A program made the translations under genes and the position numbers. A stretch of DNA of 64,000 bases from Scheffersomyces stipitis CBS 6054 (lineage: Eukaryota > Ascomycota > Pichiomycetes > Serinales > Debaryomycetaceae). Below, piece by piece: positions 18,110 to 27,718 of this stretch. How positions within the stretch are numbered: position 1 is the stretch's first letter; each line of letters starts with the position of its first letter. Under the pieces are notes generated by a model. That model worked only from the letters and a program-made list of their open reading frames with translations. It was not told where the DNA came from and searched no databases. The stretch lies in assembly GCF_000209165.1 (NCBI RefSeq), contig NC_009048.1, positions 558,001-622,000 on the forward strand. The letters are read 5' to 3'.

Positions 18110-20992
18110 ATGGTTGCTTTGGCAGTGTTCAGATCGAATACAAGAGTGCCGAGGAACCTGGTTCTTTTTTTTTTTAGACGAATATCGCATTCATGTCTGG
18201 TAAGCTTACCTTCCATATCCAAGACACTCCAAGCACAGACTGCTAGAAACGAAGAACCCATAGCTGAACAACTTTTAGGAGCTACACTTGACTGGGACCG
18301 TGGAGGACGAACAAAAAAGAATGGCTTAACTCCTCTATATTCACTGATGAAAAAAATCATCGATCTGAACCAAGGATGCGTTTGTTTAATTCAAGTAGGA
18401 AGTTTCTATGAGCTCTATTTTGAGCAAGCTCTGGACTACGGTCCCCAATTGGGACTCAAAGTTTCCACAAGAAAAACCAACAACTACACCATACCTATGG
18501 CAGGGTTTCCTACTTATCAATTGCAGAAATTTGTTAAGATTTTGGTGCAAGACTTGGGTGAAAATGTAGCCATTATAGACCAATTCCCCACAAGAAAGAT
18601 CTCAGAAACGATAATACACCGCAAAATATCACGAATTGTTTCCCCAGGGACTCTTGTAGATGAAACATTCATGAACTATAACCAGAACAACTTCTTGCTA
18701 GCAATCTCGTTTCCTGCTAATTGTACAAAGGTTCCAGCCGATCCTGAGACTGCGGTAGGACTCTCATGGATTGATGTAAGTGTTGGGGAGTTCTATGTTC
18801 AGAACACAACTTTGGGGAATATGATTTCTGACATTTCCAGGGTTAATCCCAGTGAAATCATCATCTCCAAAGAGTTTCAGGATATGAACATTATCGACGG
18901 TAATTGGTATCCACCTCTTCAGGAATTGCGTCGGTTCTTCTTACGCTACCACAAGACGACATACAACGATCTGAAGTTGAAGTTCAAAAGTGGGTTACAA
19001 ACCACAAGAAAGATGTTGGAAAGCTTTACCGTTAGAGAAGAGGCAGCAATGAACATGATCTTGTCGTATATTGATGTAAATTTACCTGAATCCAATCCTT
19101 CCTTGGATCACCCCATCACATACTGGAATCAGAGTTGTCTACAGATGGATGCCCGAACTCGTGAAGCACTAGAATTGACCGAAAGATCCACCAGTGGCAG
19201 ATCTTCTGTTGTAGGATCTCTCTTGACGACTGTTAAGCGAACTATCACACCTTCTGGATCTAGATTGTTAACTCAATGGATAAAGTCTCCAATTCTCGAT
19301 GTTAACGAAATTCGCCGCAGACAAGGTTTTGTCCAGACTTTCCTTGAGAACCACCAAGTGACAACCTCTTTGAGGTACCAGTTGCTGCAGCTTGGTGACT
19401 TTATTAGGTCGTTACAAAGACTAGCGTTCGGTGCAGGTGATAGCGTTACCCACTTGCTAGCAATTGCCGATAGCATAGCAAAGTTACAGGAAATAGAAGT
19501 ATTCTTAAGAACAGAACATTCCAATAACAAAAAGGGATTGAAAATTTTGGACAAATTTTTGAAGGAGTTTGTTGTTCCTTCAGACATTTCAGAAGAGATC
19601 ATATCAACACTCCATATTCAGATAAATGACGTTAATTCAAGTTTCCTGGACATGTCAGAGGAAGTAATAGGAGAATTCGAAGATTCTGAAGATTCTGAAG
19701 AGTATCCACATATTGATACAGGTTCTTATAGCAACAAATCTATTGACAAGTATAGATTCGTACCAAAACCTAAAGGGGAAAGTGTATTCAGCTTCTCAGT
19801 GAGGCGTGATTATAACAAATCTTTGTTAGACTTGCACAACCTGATGGATATCTTGAAAGATAAAGAGGATAACATGATATCAGCTGTTAGAGAAGAATTG
19901 GGCAAGATCGATCCAAAACTACTTGTTTCCAAAAAAGAACAACATGGAAGGTATCTGAATATTTTGCACATTTCTGGTAAACAAAAACTGATAGAAGAGG
20001 TCTATGTTCATCTTGGTAATGATGTCAGAGACAAGAAGAAGGCTTCACTCTTGTATAAGCCAACTGAATGGAACAACTTGCAGGTGATCATTGAAGAAAA
20101 GAAAGAGCATATAAGAGAATTGGAACGCCAAATCGTTGATCTGCTTAGACAGAAAGTGCTAGATAAAGCATCTGATATCAGAAAAGTCAGTAAGATGGTT
20201 GATTTCTTGGATGTGACATCTTCTTTTGCAATTTTGGCGGAAGAGAATAACTTAGTATGTCCAAAATTTGTGAAGACTTCTCTGATTAACATTGAGAATG
20301 GCAGACATTTTGTGGTTGAATCAGGCTTGAAGTCAGTTGGTAAGATGTTTACACCTAATGATACCAAGATCACTTCCAGTGCCAACCTTTGGGTCGTTTC
20401 AGGACCCAATATGGGAGGTAAGAGTACGTTCTTAAGACAGAATGCAATTATAGTCATTCTAGCACAAATTGGTTCTTTTGTTCCTGCTTCAAAAGCCAAT
20501 CTCGGAATTGTAGATAAGATATTTACCAGAATAGGAGCCTCAGACGATTTATTCAACGACTTAAGTACTTTCATGGTTGAGATGGTAGAGACTAGCAATA
20601 TCTTGCGCAATGCAACCTCTCATTCGTTAGCCATTGTTGATGAAATTGGAAGAGGAACCAGTGGAAAAGAAGGACTAGCGCTTGCATATGCTACTTTGTA
20701 CAACTTGTTGCTGGTCAACAAATGCCGTACACTCTTTGCAACTCATTTTGGTAAGGAATTAGAGCAATTATTGAAAGCAAATAAAGTGAGCCAAAGTAAG
20801 ATACGCTACTTCCGTACCAGAGTAATTCAAGATGATGACGACAAAAACCCCTCAGGACTTGGTCTTGTCATAGACCATACTTTGGAAAAGGGTATCAGCG
20901 AGAGATCGTATGCACTTGAAGTGGCCCAGATGGCAGGATTCCCGCCAGAAGCATTAAAAAATGCTCGAATGGCACTTGATCTACTAGATTAA
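18110..20992 (+). CDS. MSH1: Mitochondrial DNA mismatch-repair MutS homologue Msh1
   Basis: Mitochondrial MutS ATPase that recognises mismatches and protects mitochondrial DNA. From the first ATG the protein is 960 residues, against about 959 in Saccharomyces. The first 35 residues are rich in Arg, Ser, Phe and Leu with almost no acidic residues, as expected for a mitochondrial presequence. The MutS mismatch-binding domain I is recognisable (VGSFYELYFEQA). Connector and lever domains follow, then the ATPase: Walker A GPNMGGKST near 765, TRIGASDDLFNDLSTFMVEM (signature loop), and Walker B LAIVDEIGRGTSG. An upstream in-frame extension would begin with GTG and is not used. Convergent with NAF1 at 85 bp. 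Confidence 0.95.
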   Translation: MVALAVFRSNTRVPRNLVLFFFRRISHSCLVSLPSISKTLQAQTARNEEPIAEQLLGATLDWDRGGRTKKNGLTPLYSLMKKIIDLNQGCVCLIQVGSFYELYFEQALDYGPQLGLKVSTRKTNNYTIPMAGFPTYQLQKFVKILVQDLGENVAIIDQFPTRKISETIIHRKISRIVSPGTLVDETFMNYNQNNFLLAISFPANCTKVPADPETAVGLSWIDVSVGEFYVQNTTLGNMISDISRVNPSEIIISKEFQDMNIIDGNWYPPLQELRRFFLRYHKTTYNDLKLKFKSGLQTTRKMLESFTVREEAAMNMILSYIDVNLPESNPSLDHPITYWNQSCLQMDARTREALELTERSTSGRSSVVGSLLTTVKRTITPSGSRLLTQWIKSPILDVNEIRRRQGFVQTFLENHQVTTSLRYQLLQLGDFIRSLQRLAFGAGDSVTHLLAIADSIAKLQEIEVFLRTEHSNNKKGLKILDKFLKEFVVPSDISEEIISTLHIQINDVNSSFLDMSEEVIGEFEDSEDSEEYPHIDTGSYSNKSIDKYRFVPKPKGESVFSFSVRRDYNKSLLDLHNLMDILKDKEDNMISAVREELGKIDPKLLVSKKEQHGRYLNILHISGKQKLIEEVYVHLGNDVRDKKKASLLYKPTEWNNLQVIIEEKKEHIRELERQIVDLLRQKVLDKASDIRKVSKMVDFLDVTSSFAILAEENNLVCPKFVKTSLINIENGRHFVVESGLKSVGKMFTPNDTKITSSANLWVVSGPNMGGKSTFLRQNAIIVILAQIGSFVPASKANLGIVDKIFTRIGASDDLFNDLSTFMVEMVETSNILRNATSHSLAIVDEIGRGTSGKEGLALAYATLYNLLLVNKCRTLFATHFGKELEQLLKANKVSQSKIRYFRTRVIQDDDDKNPSGLGLVIDHTLEKGISERSYALEVAQMAGFPPEALKNARMALDLLD

Positions 20993-21077
20993 GATTTAGA
21001 CAGATAGCTTAGCATATACCATATAGCATACATGCCATCAGAGCATATATTTACAGAATCTATAATACGCTTAAAAT

Positions 21078-22823
21078 TTATTGTGGTGTTTGGTTGTTGA
21101 AATTGGCACCACTTCCGTTTTGTTGGAGCTGATTCATTATTAACTGTTGTAACTGTTTTAACTGCTCCTGCAGAGCTGGCTGTCCCTGTTGTAATGGTGG
21201 CTGTTGCTGGATGTTTTGAGGCTGGTTCCAGCCCATTTGTGCATTGGGAATATTTGGATATTGTTGTGGATAGCCCTGTTGAGGGTATTGAAACTGATTC
21301 TGCTGCATTTGCCCATATACTTGATGTTGGTTCTGGTTTGCGAACTGCTGAACTTGACTGAATGGAATACCATAAGGTGAATTCTGGGCCAAAGGTTGCT
21401 GCCATTGCTGTTGCTGTGGTGCTTGATAGGCTGACGAGGGGGTTGGTAATGGAAAAGAAGGTTGAACTCTAAATGGAACCAGAGTTGTCTGTGGAATAGA
21501 TGGTGCTGCTTGTATAGGAGATTGTTGTGGGGGTTGCTGTGGGGTTTGCTGTGGCGGCAATTGAGGTAATGCGTATCCATATGGTTGGAATCTCTTCGAC
21601 TGATTTTCGTCAAAGTTGGAAGATCGCTTTGCTCTATGCTCTTGATCTTCATTGTTCTTGTTCTTATTCTTATTTTTCTTTTTCTTTCCTGACTTGGCTG
21701 CTGATTCCTTTTCGTCATCGGAGTATTCCTGTTCTTCCTCGGGCAATTCTTCATCATGGCAGTTACTAGCGTCTGTACCCTTAATATGCTTAATAGCATC
21801 TGTGTATAGAAACTGGGAATCCAGAACAACATAGTATACTTGCTCTCCCTTCTTGTCCTTGAATTTTTCGAACTCTTCGCTTGAGTTGAACTTTACGCTG
21901 TACACTGGTTGTTGAACGCGGCCAAATGTCTCAAACAAAGGACCAATTACAGAACGGTCCTTGAAACAGAAGACTGAGTTTTCCTTCAACACTCTGAATT
22001 CTCCAGACAAGTTGGCCTTGATAATAACATTATTGTCAACCAACCCGATGATTTCACCCACAAGCTCAATGGGTGTATTCTCATCTATCTTATAATCTTC
22101 AGGGAGCGTAGGTGCCTTTTCATTCAAAGTCTCGTTCTTGGAAATAATTGGCCCAGAAATAGCATCGCCTTCATCGTCTTCATCGTCGATATCATAGGCA
22201 CCTTTTCTTTTCACATGTTCTTCTTCTTCATCTTCTTCTTCTTCTTCTGCATCTGAATCTGAACTTGAATCGGTGTCAGAGTCAGAGTCACTTGAACTGT
22301 CGCTTTCTGAAGAAGATACATTATCAACATTAATCTCATCATCCGAGAATTGCGGAAGGACTTCAGATTCTTGAGGTTCTGTATCGATTATTATATCAAG
22401 CTGTTTTGGCTCGTCTGTTGTTTTTTCTTCATTTTCATCATTATTTATAATGTCGGGATTCACTACCTGGACATCTTCAATTTCTGAATCCATCTTCTCC
22501 AAGTTAACTTGTTCACTATGGGTTGATTCTCTCTGAACTTCTGGTGCAGATTCTTCTTGGACTTCCGGTTTGTCAGCTGCCATATGATCTAATTGTGTTG
22601 TATCATTGCTATTCATGTCATCATTATCTTTGATGCTTTCAACAGACTCTTTTTCCATGTTTTTTAAAGGATCTTCTAATTGCTGAATTTCTGTAGTAGG
22701 AGGTTGCTCTACGGAAATAGCAACATTTTCAATGTTTTTCTCGAGCAACTCAGCTTCTACTTTGGCTGGTGCAGACATATCGTCAGTTTTGTCTATCACG
22801 GCAGTTTCTTTCTGTTCAACCAT
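21078..22823 (-). CDS. NAF1: H/ACA snoRNP assembly factor Naf1
   Basis: Naf1 is a nuclear factor that binds Cbf5 and stands in for Gar1 during H/ACA snoRNP biogenesis. The 581-residue product has a long acidic Ser/Asp/Glu N-terminal half. A Gar1/Naf1 beta-barrel follows, recognisable by PIELVGEIIGLVDNNVIIKA, GPLFETFGRVQQPVYSVKF and QVYYVVLDSQF. After it come a Lys-rich segment and a Pro/Gln-rich tail of about 170 residues. The frame is open 81 codons further upstream, but only from a TTG; the first ATG at 22823 is chosen, and an ATG 15 codons later is an alternative. It diverges from RPL15, and both act in ribosome production. Confidence 0.92.
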   Translation of the reverse strand: MVEQKETAVIDKTDDMSAPAKVEAELLEKNIENVAISVEQPPTTEIQQLEDPLKNMEKESVESIKDNDDMNSNDTTQLDHMAADKPEVQEESAPEVQRESTHSEQVNLEKMDSEIEDVQVVNPDIINNDENEEKTTDEPKQLDIIIDTEPQESEVLPQFSDDEINVDNVSSSESDSSSDSDSDTDSSSDSDAEEEEEDEEEEHVKRKGAYDIDDEDDEGDAISGPIISKNETLNEKAPTLPEDYKIDENTPIELVGEIIGLVDNNVIIKANLSGEFRVLKENSVFCFKDRSVIGPLFETFGRVQQPVYSVKFNSSEEFEKFKDKKGEQVYYVVLDSQFLYTDAIKHIKGTDASNCHDEELPEEEQEYSDDEKESAAKSGKKKKNKNKNKNNEDQEHRAKRSSNFDENQSKRFQPYGYALPQLPPQQTPQQPPQQSPIQAAPSIPQTTLVPFRVQPSFPLPTPSSAYQAPQQQQWQQPLAQNSPYGIPFSQVQQFANQNQHQVYGQMQQNQFQYPQQGYPQQYPNIPNAQMGWNQPQNIQQQPPLQQGQPALQEQLKQLQQLIMNQLQQNGSGANFNNQTPQ

Positions 22824-23743
22824 TCTTTTAATTAAAGTATCTCTGTATTGAGTTAGAAGACATATTTTGATTTCACCCAAGTTTAGTGAAATATTCTGGA
22901 GTTGCGCGATGCCTTCGCAGTTTATTTTTCGTTTTGGGGTAAATTCGCAGCCAAATAATTTGTAACTACCAAACTGTTTGTAACATATAATAGAACTCAA
23001 GTTCTCAAATAGATCGATTGAAGACAATTCCTGACAATAATTGGCTGCTGTCTTGGGAACATTCAACGCAAATTGATTTTCGTATTTATGTAAATTTATA
23101 TATTTATAAAATTTGATCAGAAATTTATAAATTCTATAGAATTATCATTGCAAGAAGGAACATTCTTCAACTGAATCAAAGAAACACGCAATAACAGCTA
23201 TCCTACAAATCTCTAGATTTACAATGTAGTATTTACTAGCGACTTGTTGAGAGCAGTATGGCGGATTGCTGTTTCAAGAGACTTCAGATCCATGGAGAAA
23301 TGGGTGCAAAATTACGTTCTCTTAAATCCAAGTCAAGGCCAATAAAGACAAAAAAACACAAAAAGAAGTACTCAGCTTTAGTCTAGATTCATTCATTCTT
23401 ATATATCTTTCTATTTATTAAGCAGATATAAGACAGATATACTTGATTCTGAGAGAAGAATAATCACGAAGGGTAATAAGCAATACAGCTAGCTTGATCA
23501 CATCAGGTGACTATAGTCACAGGATGGTATGGGTAACTCTTGTACCAGAACTGCGAACTTTTCATCATTCCTTCCCTTTTACTTTTCAATTTTCATATCC
23601 TGCACAGTTACCCGGATTCTGAAAAATTTTCAAACTTTCCCTTAACGGCTTACGACTAGTACAAAAAAATTTTCATTTTTCAACTTAGTCTTTTTGAACT
23701 TTTCTCTTCTCTTTGTTGATCATTATCATTAAGTTAAATCAAA
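22824..23743. promoter_or_regulatory. Divergent NAF1/RPL15 promoter region
   Basis: This 920-bp region holds a perfect 14-bp palindrome, GTGACTATAGTCAC (23507-23520). Six bases later comes GTATGGGTAA, similar to a Rap1-type site on the minus strand. A perfect 13-bp RRPE palindrome TGAAAAATTTTCA follows (23620-23632), about 110 bp before the RPL15 ATG. T-rich tracts precede the ATG, typical of ribosomal-protein promoters. No snoRNA could be recognised here. Confidence 0.5.
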
Positions 23744-24358
23744 ATGGGTGCCTACAAGTATTTGGAAGAATTGCAAAGAAAGAAGCAATCTGATGTTATG
23801 CGTTTCTTGCATCGTGTCAGATGTTGGGAATACAGAAACAAGACTGTTATCCACAGAGCTTCTAGACCATCTAGACCAGACAAGGCCAGAAGATTGGGAT
23901 ACAAGGCCAAGCAAGGTTTCGTCATCTTCAGAGTCAGAGTCAGAAGAGGTGGCAGAAAGAGACCTGTGCCAAAGGGTGCTACTTATGGTAAGCCAACCAA
24001 CCAGGGTGTTAACCAATTGAAGTACCAAAGATCCTTGAGATCTACCGCTGAAGAAAGAGTTGGTAGACGTGCTTCTAACTTGAGAGTCTTGAACTCCTAC
24101 TGGGTTAACCAGGACTCCACCTACAAGTACTTCGAAGTCATCTTGGTCGACCCATCTCACAAGGCCATCAGAAGAGACGCCAGATACAACTGGATCGTCA
24201 ACCCTGTCCACAAGAGAAGAGAAGCCAGAGGTCTTACTTCCACCGGAAAGAAGTCCAGAGGTATCAACAAGGGTCACTTGTTCCACAACACCCAAGCTGG
24301 TCGTCGTCACACCTGGAAGAGACAAAACACTTTGTCTTTGTGGAGATACAGATCTTAA
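23744..24358 (+). CDS. RPL15: 60S ribosomal protein eL15
   Basis: Large-subunit ribosomal protein eL15. All 204 residues match the family length and pattern: [20 protein letters not shown] start, highly basic throughout, [27 protein letters not shown] and a C-terminal [10 protein letters not shown]. There is no intron, as in Saccharomyces RPL15A/B. Codon use is extremely biased to the preferred yeast set (TTG, AGA, AAG, GGT, no CTG), the mark of very high expression. Identification is secure. Confidence 0.98.
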   Translation: MGAYKYLEELQRKKQSDVMRFLHRVRCWEYRNKTVIHRASRPSRPDKARRLGYKAKQGFVIFRVRVRRGGRKRPVPKGATYGKPTNQGVNQLKYQRSLRSTAEERVGRRASNLRVLNSYWVNQDSTYKYFEVILVDPSHKAIRRDARYNWIVNPVHKRREARGLTSTGKKSRGINKGHLFHNTQAGRRHTWKRQNTLSLWRYRS

Positions 24359-25338
24359 GCGTGATGTATTGTTTAATTTTTCGGATTTTTACAATGCTAC
24401 ACGTGATCTGGCTTTCCTTGTGTTGAAGGGGTTGCTTGTAAGTATTTACTGTTTATAGTGCAATTTTGATATACAAAAGCTGGTGTACAATCTGTTGTAG
24501 ATGTATTGGAGTAGAGAAAGATTTAGCTATAGAGAGCAGAGCACTCTGCATGGAATTGAAATTTGGTCTAACAATTAATTTTTCAGCAGCGTCGATGAAT
24601 GAAATTAACTAGTATGAATATTACATTCCAATTTAACGATTCAGGTGAAATTTCAATCGAAATTCACTTTTGCAAAGACACTCAGTTGACACAATACTAT
24701 AATACTGAATTAACTCTGACCCTGAATCGCTATCTATGAGAACGATCTAATATGGTTGATTATTAGCCACCTGCATAATGACGAGGAGATGAGATATTTC
24801 TTCAGACTAAAACGACTCTGGACCAGAGGATAAGGTTCTAGAGAAGATACCAACGTAGTGTAGCAATTTGAGCGAACGTAGGAAAACTGATTGGATCAGA
24901 GACACTTTCCATATACGATCGAATTTTTGAATAATCTTTTAGAACCGATAAAAAGCTTGAGAATGCTACAATTTTGCATCCTCTCTGTCTCAGTCCACTT
25001 CGACTCCTTCTTGGGTTATCTAATACACCCGCACGAGTCAAAATTGCGCCTTTCGCTGTATGCATGCCCCCTCCAGCGAAAAAAGACTTTGATTTTTCAC
25101 CTCCATACCTACGCAAATGTAGGAAACCATTGAGACCAAAGTGTTCTGTGAATTTTCTTTTCTGTTTCTTCTTTTCCTTTCCAAGTACAATTCTTTTGCT
25201 TTCTCCAGCTGCTCAATTCTGTAGTACCGAACTGCTAGTGGAACTCTTACTAGTCTGTCCGAAATCCAAAACTCCTCCTGAATTCTCCAGAAAATTGCCC
25301 AAGTTTTTCAGCTAGTGAACCCCCCTAACTCCATCTCA
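24359..25338. other. Long intergenic: RPL15 3' flank and ADE17 promoter
   Basis: About 980 bp. A frame of 113 codons (24974-25315, plus) and one of 92 codons (minus) overlap each other and resemble nothing, so neither is called. GAGTCA at 25035-25040 (TGACTC on the other strand) is a Bas1/Gcn4-type site about 300 bp upstream of ADE17. CACGTG lies about 40 bp after RPL15, near 24400. Confidence 0.45.
25035..25040. promoter_or_regulatory. Bas1/Gcn4-type TGACTC site upstream of ADE17
   Basis: TGACTC on the minus strand, the hexamer through which Bas1-Bas2 and Gcn4 activate purine genes in Saccharomyces. A single hexamer is weak evidence; the gene context (ADE17) is what makes it plausible. Confidence 0.35.
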
Positions 25339-27111
25339 ATGTCGTCCCACACCAGAACCGCCATCTTGTCTGTTTACGACAAGACTGGCTTGTTGGACTT
25401 GGCCAAGGGCCTTGTCGCTGCCAAAGTGCGCATTCTCGCCTCCGGCGGTACTGCCAGATTGGTCCGTGAGGCTGGCTTCCCTGTGGAAGACGTCTCATCC
25501 ATTACCCATGCTCCCGAGATGTTGGGAGGCAGAGTCAAGACATTGCACCCAGCTGTCCATGGTGGTATTCTTGCCAGAAACTTGGAAAGTGACGAAGCCG
25601 ACTTGGCTGCTCAGGGCATCGAAAAAGTCGACTTTGTTGTCTGTAACTTGTACCCCTTCAAGGAAACTGTGTCCAAGATTGCTGTCACCATTGACGAAGC
25701 CGTAGAAGAAATCGACATTGGAGGTGTCACTTTGTTGAGAGCCGCCGCTAAGAACCATTCCAGAGTTACCATCTTGTCTGATCCACAAGACTATGCTGGT
25801 TTCTTGGAAGAGTTGAAGGCTGGCGAAATCTCAGCTGAAACCAGAAACAAATACGCCTTGAAGGCTTTTGAACACACCGCCGATTACGACGTTGCCATCT
25901 CCGACTTTTTCAGAAAGCAATACTCAGAAAATGAGTCCCAATTGCCTTTGAGATACGGTGCCAACCCCCACCAGAAACCAGCCCAGGCTTTTGTTTCTCA
26001 GGGTGAATTGCCTTTCAAGGTTCTTGCTGGCTCTCCAGGCTATATCAACTTGTTAGATGCCTTGAACTCGTGGCCTTTAGTCAAAGAGTTGTCTGCTTCT
26101 TTGAACTTGCCAGCCGCTGCTTCCTTCAAGCACGTTTCTCCTGCCGGTGTAGCTGTTGGCCTTCCATTGTCAGATGTCGAGAAGAAGATCTACTTTGTTG
26201 AAGACATTGAAAACTTATCTCCTTTAGCCAACGCCTACGCCAGAGCCAGAGGTGCTGACAGAATGTCGTCTTTCGGTGACTTCATTGCCTTGTCCAACAT
26301 CGTTGATGTTCCTACCGCCCAGATCATCTCCAAGGAAGTGTCGGACGGTGTGATTGCTCCAGGATTCGAAGACGAAGCTTTGGCCATCTTGAAGAAAAAG
26401 AAGGGTGGAAAGTACTGTATTTTGCAGATCGATCCTAACTACACCCCAGACAACACCGAATCCAGACAAGTCTATGGAATCACATTGCAACAAAAGCGTA
26501 ACGATGCTATCATCAAGGGTTCCTCTTTCAAGGAAATTGTATCCAAGAACAAGGACTTAACTGAGCAAGGATCCATCGACTTGACTGTTGCTACCATTGC
26601 ATTGAAGTACACCCAGTCTAACTCGGTGTGCTACGCTAAGAATGGTATGGTTATCGGTTTGGGTGCTGGTCAACAATCGCGTATCCACTGTACCCGTTTG
26701 GCTGGTGACAAGGCCGACAACTGGTGGTTCAGACAACATCCAAAGGTGTTGGCCTTCAAGTGGGCCAAGGGTGTCAAGAGACCAGAGAAGTCTAACGCTA
26801 TTGACTTGTATGTTACTGGCCAGATTCCAACCACCGAGCCAGAAAAGACCGAATACGAATCCAAGTTCGCCGAACTTCCTGAACCTTTGTCTGCCGAAGA
26901 AAGAGCAGAATGGATAGCCAAGTTGAACAACGTCGCTTTGTCTTCCGATGCCTTTTTCCCATTCCCTGACAACGTCTATAGAGCCGTCAGATCGGGTGTC
27001 AAGTTCATTGCTGCTCCTTCTGGCTCTGTCATGGACAAGGCTGTTTTTGGTGCCGCAGACTCTCACGACCTTGTCTACGTCGAAAACCCTATCCGTTTGT
27101 TCCACCACTAA
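25339..27111 (+). CDS. ADE17: Bifunctional AICAR transformylase / IMP cyclohydrolase
   Basis: Enzyme for the last two steps of de novo purine synthesis: formylation of AICAR by 10-formyl-THF, then ring closure to IMP; cytosolic. The 590 residues (about 592 in Saccharomyces Ade16/17) comprise an N-terminal MGS-like IMP cyclohydrolase domain ([28 protein letters not shown]) and a transformylase domain with the catalytic Lys-His in SFKHVSPAG. The C-terminus ends RLFHH. ATG at 25339 follows an in-frame GTG eight codons upstream and gives the usual N-terminus. CTG is absent and codon bias is strong, so high expression is likely. ADE16 versus ADE17 cannot be distinguished; the symbol is the common one. 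Confidence 0.95.
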   Translation: MSSHTRTAILSVYDKTGLLDLAKGLVAAKVRILASGGTARLVREAGFPVEDVSSITHAPEMLGGRVKTLHPAVHGGILARNLESDEADLAAQGIEKVDFVVCNLYPFKETVSKIAVTIDEAVEEIDIGGVTLLRAAAKNHSRVTILSDPQDYAGFLEELKAGEISAETRNKYALKAFEHTADYDVAISDFFRKQYSENESQLPLRYGANPHQKPAQAFVSQGELPFKVLAGSPGYINLLDALNSWPLVKELSASLNLPAAASFKHVSPAGVAVGLPLSDVEKKIYFVEDIENLSPLANAYARARGADRMSSFGDFIALSNIVDVPTAQIISKEVSDGVIAPGFEDEALAILKKKKGGKYCILQIDPNYTPDNTESRQVYGITLQQKRNDAIIKGSSFKEIVSKNKDLTEQGSIDLTVATIALKYTQSNSVCYAKNGMVIGLGAGQQSRIHCTRLAGDKADNWWFRQHPKVLAFKWAKGVKRPEKSNAIDLYVTGQIPTTEPEKTEYESKFAELPEPLSAEERAEWIAKLNNVALSSDAFFPFPDNVYRAVRSGVKFIAAPSGSVMDKAVFGAADSHDLVYVENPIRLFHH

Positions 27112-27718
27112 GAACTGAGCTTTACCATAAAAACTTGATTCGCTCCACAACCTCACTGTATTTAGTTCTGCTAGTGGGTTATGCTGTTCTTAGCAACTGC
27201 GTAGCCCGTTCTTTGTTTTCTAAATCTTATTAATAAACATGATGATTTCGCAGCCAGTAGATTTAATTAGCACTTATTTGCTAATTCTCTAAGAAAGTTT
27301 ACAATTCTATATGAGATGCTCTACATAAAGAGAAGTTAGTAGTATATACTGAAAAGTGGTGTTCTCTCATATATACTAGAGTACTCTCAGCTACTGCACT
27401 GCAATACAGCACAACCAGAAGTTCACAACAATTGTTCAGAAAAATCCCTGAAAACTTTTGCATTCCATTCTCTTATCGTCAGTATTCTAGAGCTTGCCTA
27501 CGTAACCACATAACCACATACACCACTTATATGCGTACTCTTTCTACCCTCTCCACCATTTCTTCATTATCCCCATACAAATAGGTAATTTTTCAGTCCG
27601 GCACAGAGAGAAAATTTGTCGAACACGTCAATATTCAGAAATATCAATTTTCCACTGATTCTATCTTCTTCTTCACCGTTCTTCTTATCTACCATTTGTC
27701 CTTTGAACGTCTTCTACA
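27112..27718. other. Intergenic: ADE17 3' flank and SEC63 promoter
   Basis: 607 bp with no gene. AATTTTTCA (27587-27595) is an RRPE-type core about 130 bp before SEC63. The part next to the ATG is C/T-rich on the plus strand. Confidence 0.4.

Noticed and set aside
24838..25315. Overlapping 92- and 113-codon frames on opposite strands before ADE17
   Set aside because: They overlap each other and the ADE17 promoter, resemble no family, and have no supporting context.
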